From Anaspis maculata (taxonomy: Eukaryota > Arthropoda > Insecta > Coleoptera > Scraptiidae): a stretch of DNA of 64,000 bases. The position numbers and the translations under genes were made by a program. Location: NCBI GenBank assembly GCA_949128115.1, contig OX421961.1, positions 126,793,050-126,857,049 on the forward strand, given 5' to 3'. The notes beneath the pieces were generated by a model that saw nothing but the letters and a program-made list of their open reading frames with translations, ran no database searches and was not told where the DNA came from. Within the stretch, counting starts at the first letter, position 1, and the number at the start of each line of letters is the position of its first letter. Shown one piece after another: positions 1-12,500 of the stretch.

Positions 1-120
1 GATAAGGCGGAACAAGCCGACGCACCCGAACTGACATCTATGCAGTATAGGAGTTATCTACTTTACCTACGCTGTGGGGACCCGTTTCCCATGATGCATT
101 TCATTTACGAATAAGGTGAA

Positions 121-360
121 TAGACGGCATCTGACAGTGGCCAAATGAGCGCCGGTAGACTTTTTTCCGGGGGGACATTTGAGCCGTGGAATGATTTATC
201 GGTGTGAAGACTCGGGGATAAATGCGTGGTGAACCTTTTTTCGGTGGACCGTTTGAGCAGTGGATGCATGGAGGTTCCTCCATGAGTGGATGTCTTTGCG
301 GTGTCAGAATTCGGGGCTAAATCCGTGGTGGACTTTTTTCCGGTGGATCGTTTTAGCGTC
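121..360. repeat. 73-bp minisatellite, copy upstream of MIOS
   Basis: About three units of the repeat found at 47240-47545, in the same orientation (TTTTTTCCGGGGGGACATTT, CTCGGGGATAAATGCG). One unit carries a 25-bp interruption around GCATGGAGGTTCCTCCATG. It ends about 160 bp before the MIOS start codon, so it may overlap the promoter. Confidence 0.65.
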
Positions 361-522
361 TTTTGCAACGAGATGTTACGCCACTGGGGCGTTGACGTTA
401 CCGACTGACGTTTCCCGAGATCCCAAGATTTGACATTTGATAACGTAAACATCAAACAAAACCTGCAAAATTTCCAAGCGCAGAAGACGCCAAAAAAGTC
501 GTAATTTTTTGTTTGAAAGAAA

Positions 523-3500
523 ATGTCTTCGAGACTGGAGGTGCAGTGGTCACCGATCCGCAATAAATTCATAACATGGGGATCGGAAATTTGCCTTTAC
601 GAAGTCCACCACAACAAAGACAACGTCGTGCAAAGTAAGAACCTTCTCCTTTCGTAGATTCTTTTCGTTTCTACTTATTAGAAAAAAAAAACGCAGGCTT
701 GAAACTATCAAACACTACATCGGCGAGTCTCTTGGCCACCAACACCAACCATCACTACGTCAAGTGCTTGGACATCTACCCCAAGTCGACCACTGATTTG
801 CTCTTGGCCGTTGGCTTGTCTAACGGACGCATTTCGTTGACGACGTTCGGCCCGACGGAATACGATGCGTTGGGCCTCGCCGGCAAGGAACTCGTCCCGA
901 GGCACGCACGGCAGTGCAATGCGGTGTGCTGGAATACGGCGGAGCCGAATTTGGTGGCCGCCGGCCTGGACAAGTACCGTTCCGACAACTCCGTGCTCAT
1001 CTGGGACATCACCAAGTCGTCGCACCTGAACGAGAACAACTCGGGGAGGATGGCGGTGAACACGATGGCGCCGGCGGTGGAGCTGGCGAAACCGGTCGCT
1101 GAATTCGGCGTGTCGGAAATCGCGCACAGCATGGCTTGGTTCGGAGGCAACAGTAAAATCATCGCCGTCGGCATGAACATGAAAAACATCAAACTTGTCG
1201 ACATTAGAGGTACATAATAGTTATTCACATGATAAAGTAGGAAAGTGAATCTTTACAGGGGTAGTAGGCATCAATATTCAAGGATAAGCGTGAGCGAGGT
1301 CTGGTAACCTACGTGCCCTGTAAAGAGACTTTCCTGGCGTATTATGTATAACGTTTTACCCGAAACTACCTCAATAAACCAAAAAGAAAGAAATTGGTAC
1401 CAGAATTCTGAAAGTCATTCTGTAGTCCCAAAGCTTATGTAATTAAATAGCATTCCGTGGGATTTTTAATGAAGAAACATAGCGACCATGTGGAATACAT
1501 TCCTTGAATAGGCAGCAATCACACCTCACCAGGTGTTTTGCTTGAATTTCTTGCAGGGGATTTATCGAGAGTTTTATACAGTGTGAAACAGGAAAAAAAG
1601 AAAAAAGTTATACAGGCTGTCCCGAAAATATACCGACAACGTTCCAGGGCAGCTGCCTCTCATCAAAACAATAGAAAAAGTGCCCATAAATATGGGTCCA
1701 GAAACGCTTCCTAAGGGAGCTACAGGCCTCTAAAGGTGGGACCCTGAAGATGGTGTTTATTTAATATTTCCGAAACCGTTCAATGGAAATCAATCAGACT
1801 TGACACATTTGATAACCTTCTTATGCCTCACAAAATTTTAATGCCCAACAAAAGTGAAGTTGCTTTAAAATAGTTTTTTTTTTTGCCTTGAATATCGTAA
1901 TTGACAAATCAGCATTTTTGACCACGTTTCCATACATTCAAACTCAAATATCTTGTAAACGGGACGTCTATCGAAGTTGAAGATAGGGCCCTTGTCTTAA
2001 TAGAAAACTCCAATATTCCATAATGTCTTGTTAAATTTTAAAATAAATCACATTTAAGTTAGGGTTATAAAGAAGTTAGGGTTATTTTTACCCCCACACC
2101 TCAGCCTGACCTACCCCTGGTGAATTATTTTGGAATTAATGTCACCTCACTTTGTCGGACATAAGACGATCGCTGGATGTGTCAAGTTCTATTGATTTCT
2201 ATTGAACGGTTTCGGAGATATCCAATGAAACAATCTTCAGGGTCCCACCTTTAGGGGCCTGTAGCTCCCTTAGGAAGCGTTCCTGGACCCATGTTCATAG
2301 GAACTTTTTTTTCTTGTTTTGATAAGAGGAAGCTGCCCTAGAACGTTGTCGGTATACCGTCCGTTTTTTATTTTAGGCCCGTAGCATCTTTATTATGGGT
2401 TTCACACCCAATATATCATATATTTTTGAAATCACAAAAACAAGATCTTTCGACTGATATGTCAAATTATTTTTGACTGATGTCATTTTTTGACAAATGA
2501 CAGAATATTACTTGTGGTACATCATTTTAAAGCCCATAAAATTCTGAGGAGAACTGTGTTTTAATTTTTGTAATAGGGTGTCTTTTACAGCTTCTAGGGA
2601 TCTTTCAATAGGAAAAAAATGTTGAATTTCAAAAATACATATTAAGTAAATAGGTAAAGCAGGTACCTATTTTTAATGTAAACTAATGATAATAATGATT
2701 AATTAATCACAATGAAACAAAAATGTCCTCAAGAAGTTGCTCGAATGACCGCCTCCTTGTTCCTTGAATGAAAGATCCGACGATCAGTGAATTGGAACTA
2801 CCACCGGACCAACGTGATGACATCCGAGCTTGCCAGAAATGACCCCCCTCGAGTTTTTATGAGCCTACCCGAAAGATAAGGTGTTTATAAAGTTTTCCAA
2901 TAATTTGGACAATTTAAAAATCAGATCATCTCCATTAGTTAGTTTTAAAAATACCTATTACTTATTGAGTTGCTATTTCTGAAATTGACATTTTTTCCTA
3001 TTCAAAGACCCTTAGAAGCTGTAAAAGACACCCTATTTTGAAAATGAAAACACACTTCTCCTCAGAATTTAATAGGCTTTAAAATGATGTATCGCAAGTA
3101 CTATTCTGTCATTTGTCAAAAAATGACATCTGTCAAAAATAATTTGACATATCATCACTAGAAAGATCTTGTTTTTCTGATTTCAAAAATATACAATATA
3201 TCGGGTGTGAAATTCATAATAAAGATGCGAGTAAAGATGCTACGGGCTAGGGCCTAAAATAAAAAACGGACGGTATTTTCGGGACACCCCTGTATACAGG
3301 GTGGTCCATCGTTGCGTAATTATCCCATAGTGGTCTTACTGTTCAAGATAGAGGAAAAGATGTAAGAGAAAAGTTATATGGTTTGATGAGACCTAGAACC
3401 TAAAATTATTTTCAGCCATACAGGTGTCCCAGTTGCACGGGATAAACAAAGCGTCAATTTTTTTCAATGAAACACCTATATTTTTTTGCATTTTCGGGTT

Positions 3501-6500
3501 CAGCTTTTACAACTGTTTTATGTCTGTATTTTTGTTTTTGAATTGTTTGGCAGTGCTACCAACTAAAAATTAAAAACTGAAAAAAATCGCATTTCTACAG
3601 TTCTCTTCACATAATCTTTCTTAAAAGTTGTGATTTTATGTTATAGGGCGTTCACAAAAAAAATCAAACTTTATTATTTTCAAAGTCTCATAACCCAATT
3701 TTTTTTCAAATGGCATGCCCCCAATTTTATAACGCTATCCGATAGCTTTTTTTATGCTCTTCCATTTTTGCTAGGGGTACCCTACCCTCAAACTTCATAT
3801 TTTTCGAGATAATCGGGGAATTTTTCATGAAATTTGCTATTTTTTTACTTTTCTCAAAAACTGAGTCGGCCGTGATGAATAAGAAACAAGCCAAATACCG
3901 TATGTTCGTTAAAATCATGAATTAGGGCAGGCTGTGAACTTCGAAACGTATGTCCAAAATGTATTCCATGACGACGGCTCACGGCTCATCATGTTCACAT
4001 CAAATTTGAGTGATTATTGATGAATTCACGACATACGTTTTTACTTCCATAGCCGGCCCTAATTCATGATTTCAACGAACATACGGTAGTACGCAGCTGT
4101 CAGAAGTCAGTCTAAAAATTGTCGAACAAAGAAAAATGGCTTAAACGCAAAAAGAAATCAAAGTGGAATCCTGGATATCTGGATTCATACCAGAATATCA
4201 TAGGAAATTTCCTCTCGCTTGAAGCCATTTTTCTGTGTTGGACAATTTTCAGACTGACTAACTGACTTCTGCGTACTTTTTAGCTTGTCTGTCATCCATC
4301 ACGGCCGACTCAGTTTTTGAAAAAAGTCGAAAAAATTGCGAATCTCATGAAAACTTCCGATTATCTTGAAAAATATGAAATTCAAGGGTGGGGTACCCGC
4401 AGCAAAAATGAAAGAGCATAAAAAAAGCTATCGGATAAGGTAATAAAATTGGGGGCATGCCATTTGAAAAAAATGAGCTATGACACTTTGAAAATTATAA
4501 AGTTTGATTTTTTTGCCCTGTAAGATAAAATCGCAACTTTTTGACATTAGGATATTGGTCTCTGATTTGACTATCATCATGTCAAGTTTCATCTCTCAGT
4601 TTTGAAAAGCAAGGGCGCTACAATTTTTTTAAGCTAACGCAAACTGAAAATGCGATTGTTTTCAGTTTTCAATTTTTAGTTGGTAGCACTGCAAAACAAT
4701 TGAAAAACAAAAATACAGACATAAGACAGTTGAAAAAGCTGAACCCGAAAATGCGAAAAATTGAAGTGTTCCATTTAAAAAAATTGCCACTTCGTTTATC
4801 CTGTCGAAATGGGAAAATGGGACACCTGTATAGCCGAAAATAATTTCAGGTCATAGGTCTCATCAAACCATACAGGTGTTTCCAAAATGATGATACAAAC
4901 TTCTAGGGGAGATTCCCCATCACAAATGGACCAGAAAAAATATACCTTTGATGTCCTAAAATGCTCCGTTGAAAAGTTACAGGGTGTTCAAGTTGAATCT
5001 TCAAAATCGATTTTTTGACATAACTTTTGAACCGTTCAACTGATTTTGTTCAAATTTGGAACTAAGTCAACCAGAATAGGTCTCTATCGAATAATAGCAA
5101 CGTGTTTGGAAAAAAAATGCAAGGGCGTAGATAATGGGGGTGTTGTCATATTCGCCCCCCCCCCCTATTTTTTACCCCCTAGCTATATTCCCAAATTGTT
5201 CTAATTTTTCGATTCTCCGTCCAATTTTTTTTCCCTGAAAACTTCTCGTTTCTCAGAAAAAATAGTGGTTTATCAACTTAGAAATTCTAGAGAACCTATT
5301 TTTGCTGAGAAATCGTGAGTTTTTTTGGATTCTAATTATTAGGCCTTTAAAAGTGGCAATTTCCGAGATGTTTTCCAAAGTTTCAAACCCAGATATCTCG
5401 AAAACGAAGGCTCTAATCAAAATTTTGCAAGAGTAACTTTTTTTTTTAACTAAACGTAGAATCCAAGAATTAGAACAATTGGGGAAAATACCGGGTGTTT
5501 ATAAACGTCTGTGATCGCGGCAGGCTTTGGTCAGGCCAAAAGTCGCAGTGAAAGGCACGATTCGAAAGAGTGATAGGAGATTCCAAAGGCGATATGATAA
5601 CAAACGTTTATAAACACCCGGTAGCTAGGGGGGTAAAATTGAGGACACTCCCCATTATCTACCACCCCTGAACTTTTTTTTCCCAACACGTTACTATTAT
5701 TCGATAGAGACTTATTTCAGCTAACTTTGTTGAAAATTTGAACAAAATCGGTTGAACGGTTCAAAACTTATGTCAAAAAGTCAGTTTTAAAAAGTCAACT
5801 TGAACACCCTGTAACTTTTCAACGGAGCATTTTAGGACATCTAAGGTATATTTTTTCCTGGTCCATTTTTGATGGGGAATATCCCTTATAAGTTTGTATC
5901 ACCATTTTTGAAACACTCTGTATAACTTTTCTCTTACATATTTTTCTCTATCTTGAACGGTAAGACCGGTATGGGATAATTACGCTACGATGGACCACAC
6001 TTTACATACCGTGAACTATAAAAGATGGAGCTGTACAAATCACCAGGTGGATGCCCGACTGGATGCTTTTGAAGGTTTTGCTTGGAAAACTGGCATTAGT
6101 GGTAAATAGAGTGAAAAACAAGAAAACTTGAAAATTAAATTTATTATTTTGAAAAAAATCACCGTCGAAAAACCGAAGCTGTGTCGGATTTGAAAATGGA
6201 CCTAGATGACGCTCAGTGCAATCTACTTCTAATATCAGTTGGAATTTCTCGAAAAAAGTCAATCCTTCAACAGTAAAGGACAGCCGAGTTGAGTCCTACA
6301 CCTTGCCTACACCAAACACAGGTCGTCCTGGTCAAAATCTAGGTGAGCTGCCGTCTCCGGTGGTAACGGCCAGGAGAAAATCTAAAAACTTGTAACGTCC
6401 AACTGGGAATTGGTGGAAACCTGCAACTGCGGGCTTAATTTGATTATTTTGTTTTGTTGCTTCCAACCAAATTTTGTTCCAATCCATCAGATAGATATTG

Positions 6501-9500
6501 AACAATTGAATGGCAAAGTTTTTTCGAGAAGATTACGGAACTGTGTGTGTCTGGGTCTGTAACGCAACGTTAATCCGATTCACTTCAAATTAGGTATGCG
6601 GACATGATTTTGCTGTCGAATGAGCCTATTACGTTTTGGTCGAGGGGCTCGGTTTTGGTTGTTATCTGTCATACGGAAATGTCACCATCAAAATGACAGA
6701 AAGCATAATATGTCACAAAGCTTGACTTGCAATATGTCATTTGGAAGCCCTTGAAAAACTCTATTCAAAACTTTCGAAAATATCTCTCGGCGTGGCATCT
6801 GTCAAATATTGAAAAATGTCAAAGTTCAAAGCTTTGTTATTTAATTATTCAAAATTTATCTGATGGATTGGGACCAAATTCGGCAGGAATCAACATAACA
6901 AGAGAATCAAGTCACGTATGCAGTTGAGGCTCTCCACCTTTTCCCAGTCTGGAGCTACAAATTTTCATTTATTTTTACTGTTTCACTCTGTATAGATCAC
7001 CTGCAAGAAATTCAAGCAAAACATCCGGTGAAGTGTGATTGCTGGCCACCTAAGGAATGTATTCCACATAGTCGCTATGCTCCTTCATAATATAAAATCC
7101 CACGGGATTACATAAGCTCCTGGACTATCTGGCACAATTTGCACAGATATCACGTTGCTGGGTCCGGTTTCCAACAGTTTCCAAAAACCAAAACGTCTTT
7201 TGACGTAGGAAAGTAAGATTTTCCCGCCTAGGCAGGGAAGGACTTTACCTGCCTAGGCCTGCCTGTAATGGACACTTTACCTGTTAGTTTCGGGTAAAAT
7301 GTTTTTTGGCAACCCATTGGCGGAATTAGAAAACGGTTTGATTTTTGCAGACACAAACAAGATAGTCAATTCGACTTTGACGAAAGCAGTGTTCGGCGTC
7401 TGCATGGATCCGAACGATGACAGGCACTTGGCTTCGTTTTACGAAAACCACATATGCATGTGGGACACGAGAAATTTCGAAAAGCCCATTCTGACATTGC
7501 CCCATGCGAAGCCTGTGCTAAAAATCGCGTGGTGCCCCACCAAGTATGTGTTTTGCTGCTTTGCTTTTTGTCCCATGTTTAAGGTGGCAGAAATAGCTTG
7601 AGATTATGTATATAATGGAACAGGTGATGGCAAAATTGATTTCGCTTCTGAAAACTATTAGTACCATGAGCTCCATAATACAGGGTGTCAACTTGAAAAC
7701 TTCTCCTCACCCTTGATTTCTCATGTGAAAAAATTTCCTGAAGAAATCTTGAGACAAGTCGATTTTATATTCGCGGAGGACACATGATTAGCAATAGCAT
7801 AAATTCAATTTTCAGGGTGATTTTTTGAAAAGAACCCCCCACAGATTTCTCACCGACAATTTTTTTTCCAGGAAAACGCCGAAACAGCTTGCTTTTTATT
7901 TTGAGCGCCGCGCCCCCAACCCTACCCTACTTTAAAATTTCAAATAGCATTACCTATCTTGTGATACATCAAATTAAAGGTGATAAACATCTCTTTCTGT
8001 CAAACATATTTTGAAATCTTTCAAACTATTCCCAACTCTTCTCAAAAATTTTTCATTGTTAATGAAAGGGAAGTTTTCAAAAAAATCACTCTGTATATAT
8101 TTGTATTCAGAATAAAACCCAAGTCGATTGCAATCAAAATTTACAGGGTGTTGCATAACAGCATAAACAATTTTTGTACGACACCCTGTATATTATAGGT
8201 TGTAAAAAATTATAGTTTCCAGTCTTGAAATCTACGGAAAAAATTGTTCAGTTGGTTCCTCTCCAAATTATTCCAAATGGTAAACCTCCTCACCCTGTAC
8301 AACATATCTCAAGCATTTTTTATCCTTGAACGTCCGGTCTGCTAGAGTTGCAATGCCGTGGTTGTGCAATATTGGTGGGTTTTAGGTACAACGTTTTGGC
8401 TTCTCTTCAAAAGGACAGTTCGGTGATTAATTTGTACGACATTCAGCACACTGTCATCGGCAATGAAGAAGTGGAACCGTCAGTCTTGGAAAGAGTGGTG
8501 GTCCCTGGCTCGCCGCACAACATCATGTCGTTTTCGTGGCACAATTCCGACGAGAACAGATTTTTGTCCATAGCTCTGTCAGGTAAGTGAAGTCCAATCT
8601 ACGGCTAGGCAATAGAAAAACACAAGAAGATATGTACCTAATCAAAAAGTTTTTTCGCGAGGGAATAATGTTTAGGAATAATGGCCCTAAATAGTGTAAT
8701 TTTTTTTGCTTGAGCGGAAAGTCCAATGAAATGTAAACTTCATTGTATACGCGCCGTATGTGTCGTCATCGTCCCATGGATTGGAGGTGTGTCAAACTGC
8801 GTTTAGAGCGAAGATATTAACAGTGCCGTAGAGATTTTCTTGTAATTGGGAAACTTGCGTCGAAATGGCAAAAGCCTAAAGATTAAAATTATTTGAATGA
8901 TTGGACAAATGGTTGTTGAGTAACAAAGCAATGAACTTCAGTTTGAATGAGCTCATTCATGGCAGCCGTTGAATTCCTCACCCATACTGTACTACATTGG
9001 CATGATAGTACGCCACTGATCCGTTCTCATTTCATGTGTGGTAACTGCAAACTGGCCGTGCTGTCACAATCCCACTCCAGCCACCCGGCTGACGCGCCGC
9101 GAACTTGTGTTATTGGTCGGGGGACGGTGACGTCACAAATGCCGCTCGATCTTGGCGTTTAAATTTGCCGGCTGATTGTAGAACTTTTCATTATTTTTTT
9201 ACAAATTTTGTAGGCCAAAACAAAAGAATATATGTAGACGAATATTCACTGTTTGGCTTGTATATTTAAGTGACACATTGAAATAGCAAATTTAAAGTAC
9301 GCCGTACAGGCCCATTATCTAGAGTCAGTTCAAGTTTGTCGCGCTTTTAGTAACTCATGAGTTGACAAAAATGTTTGTGTCAGTAACCAGGTAGCAACAG
9401 CTGCTTTGATTGGCTCTTGCCTGGTTACCGACATTAACGTTTTGTCATCTCATGTTTGTTTTTTTGTATTAATGCTGCTGTAGTACACAATTTTGAACAG

Positions 9501-12500
9501 AGTCATCATTTTGTCATCGTTTATTTAGAAAATGAAGAGGCACTGTTACATAATATTATAGCTGCAAATTGTTCAGTTAAATAGTTTCTTAGGGATGGCC
9601 CATCGTCTTGAATTGCTTCTTCTGCTCGCGATTCATCTCATAGCACCTCTCAAGGCACCACAAACTTGACCTGACTATACTCCCTTGGCCAATAAATACT
9701 ATAATTTGTGATTCATAATCATCAACCTGTATTTGAGATTTACGCCGCTATATGGACAAATCTGTAAAATTTGAACGGCCTTCGAAATTTTAAGGGGCCC
9801 TGATCACCTACAAATGTTTGGGAATAGGCTTCATGATTGGCTTTTTTCCAAGCGCCACTAAATTTACACTAACAGTGAAGTTTCTTTTGATAGGAACAAT
9901 CACGGACTACACGGTTTCCGATAGGATAACGCTGAACTGGGCTCCAACTTCAAACGTTGTGTGGACCTACGGCCGTAAAACCTTGAAATACATCAATGAT
10001 TGCCCATTGCATGATATCTCAACGAAAATTAAAGAACGTGCACTGGCCGGATACGGTTTGAAGGTATGTACGCGCAACGAATCTTTATTTTCATTATTTC
10101 TGATGAGTACGAAAATCGAAATTCCCCTATCTGCAGGATGAAATTTGGAGAAACGGCGAGATGGTCGATAACGAAATGCTGACCAACGTTTGGAACTGGT
10201 TGTACTTGAGCGGGAAGCTGATGGAGGATGGTCTGCTGAGTGGCAGTCAGTGGAGACATCCGGGTGTGCAAGCCGTGTTGAGGTTAGAGCCCGGCAGCAG
10301 CAAGTCCGATCAGGTCACCAAGTCCTGGAAGGAGCTGGGAAACAGCAATTGCAACGGCTGCGTCCGGATTTTCAAGTAGGTTGTTGTAGTCTATGAAAAA
10401 TGTCCCAGTCGTCATTGTAACCACTCACTCATAGAAACGGACGGAGTGGCAAAACCATAAGACTAGCGTACAAGATGTGATGTAAATTTTAATGAAGCGA
10501 TTATACCCTTTGGCGGACGGCCGGAGTCGCACAACTTTTGCGATTCCACTGAATCTCAAACCTGCTCTTTATTATCGGATTTATTTTTGTTCCGTCTTTT
10601 TACTAGAACGGTACTCGAGTATTGTTCCTACAAATAAATCAACGAGAAAAATGATTGTATGCTACGGCATTTTTAACAAAACACAATTGATAGAGGGGAA
10701 ATGAAGTATTCCGGTAGGCGAAATGGAAAAGAAAAAAGGGAAACCTTTTCCGACTTTGATAGACGGATTCTTACGAAACTATCACCGCGGCAAAAACTAC
10801 ACTTGATGTTTCTTTTTTAGACGCCTGGGAGTGGCAGCACTGCTGGCAAAGCTCGAAAACTCTGCTATGCCACCAGTTTGCGGGCAGTGACAAGCTCAAC
10901 TATGCATGCATATTTCGACAATCGTGTTGCATGTTTTGTTATTGTCGATTTCAGACACGAAGACCGCGACAAGGCCCTGCATCTGTGCAGCTGGCACTTC
11001 GACCGCGACTCCAATCTGCTGAACAGGTTCCTCGAACAGCTGGAAAAAGAACGTGCCTACACCAGAGCCGCGGCCATAGCCGTCTTCAATCTCCAGATCC
11101 ATTCGGCGATAACCATCTTGAGCAGAGCACCGGAAAACGTCGATACCGGCATCGGTCTGCACGTCGTGGCGATGGCCCTGGCCGGATTCACCGACGACAA
11201 AAACAGCATGTGGAAGCAGTTCTGCGCGCTGAACAAGAACAAACTGACGGATCCCTACTTGAAAGTCATGTTCAGTTTTTTGACTTCGGAAAATTACACT
11301 TACGAAAACATTTTGGTACGTATTCAGACTTTGAATTATTGCACTTATAGACTGCACTTGTAGTGAAGTTCGTTGAACCGATGCAATGACTCATACCTGA
11401 TGCGAATACACACGAACAGGATACGAGCACGGTCCAACCTCTGGCTAAACTGCTGTCTCCGTATTATTTCTTACAGACTTTTCTGGTGGCGATCCGCAGC
11501 AACTGAGAAGAAGAAAAAAGACCGGAAAGTAAAATGTACTTCTCTTGCAGAAGTAAAGCCGAAAATGTCGGATGTACAAACCTGTTAGTTTGTACTCGCA
11601 TCAGATATGCGTCACTACACTGATTTAACGAACTTCACTACAACTCTGAATGATTCCAATCAACTGTTTTTTTTTTCAAGAACGAGAACGGTATAGCCGT
11701 GGACGACCGCGTGGCTTTCGCTTGCATGTTCTTGCCGGACAACCTCCTGCATGAATACTTGAAGAAGCTGTCGGACAAGCTGATAGAAGAGGGCAACTTG
11801 GACGGACTGTTGTTGACAGGAAACAATCACGACGGCATCAAGCTGTTGCAAAAATACTTGGACGCAACCGGCGACATCCAGTCGACCACTCTGATCGCCG
11901 TACGCGCTTTTCCCGTCGAGCTGTTTTCCGACACGGTCAAGGAATGGGTGGCGTGCTACCGGGAACTCCTGGACACGTGGCAGTTGTGGAACGAACGGGC
12001 GCATTTCGACATAATGCTGAGCACTTACTGGCCGGCGGACAAGGCGCCCCAGCAGGTGTACGTCTCGTGTAATTTTTGCGGGAAAAGCATTTCGGCCTAC
12101 ATGCACGGTCTGGCTAGAGGTCGCGGGCCATATTCAAGAATGGGTGGAACGGCTAATAAACTCAAGGTTCGATTGAATTGTCCGTTGTTGTTGCAACTTG
12201 TTCACTGGCGAGTTTCAGATGTCTTCCTGTCCTAATTGCCGGAAGCCGTTGCCGAGATGTGCCATTTGTTTGATGCACATGGGCACCACGACTGGAAGCA
12301 TGGGCGGTGGCGGTGGCGATGCGGACGGCGCCAAGGCCGTCGATTTCGGGAACTGGTTCACTTGGTGTCAAACGTGCAGACACGGAGGACACGCTTCGCA
12401 CCTCATGGATTGGTTCGAGTAAGTTTTTTTTTTCGAAAAATTCCAACTGATATAGTCTGTACACCGATAGAACGGACTTTTTTAAATTTCAGTGATGTAA

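Larger units (their letters stand above)
3295..6005. mobile_element. MITE C, host of elements D and E
   Basis: Left end TACAGGGTGGTCCATCGTTG and arm 3295-3383 pair with 5915-6000 (GGATAATTACGCTACGATGGACCA). The last bases of the right end have drifted. The interior is taken up by elements D (3419-4830) and E (4871-5922). The left end abuts the right end of element A. Confidence 0.65.
1349..7306. repeat. Nested foldback transposon complex filling MIOS intron 2
   Basis: An outer inverted repeat (about 1349-1374 against 7285-7306, core TTTACCCGAAACTA and its complement, with further pairing of 1430-1600 against 6980-7125) brackets at least seven smaller inverted-repeat elements listed separately. 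No protein-coding ORF of transposase type is visible. This accounts for nearly all of the 6.1 kb intron. Confidence 0.75.

Noticed and set aside
10821..10954. Possible extra MIOS exon after TTCTTTTTTAG (reads KRLGVAALLAKLENS)
   Set aside because: It reaches a stop after about 24 codons and has no suitable donor. Joining 10375 directly to 10955 keeps phase and restores the conserved FKHEDRDKAL junction.
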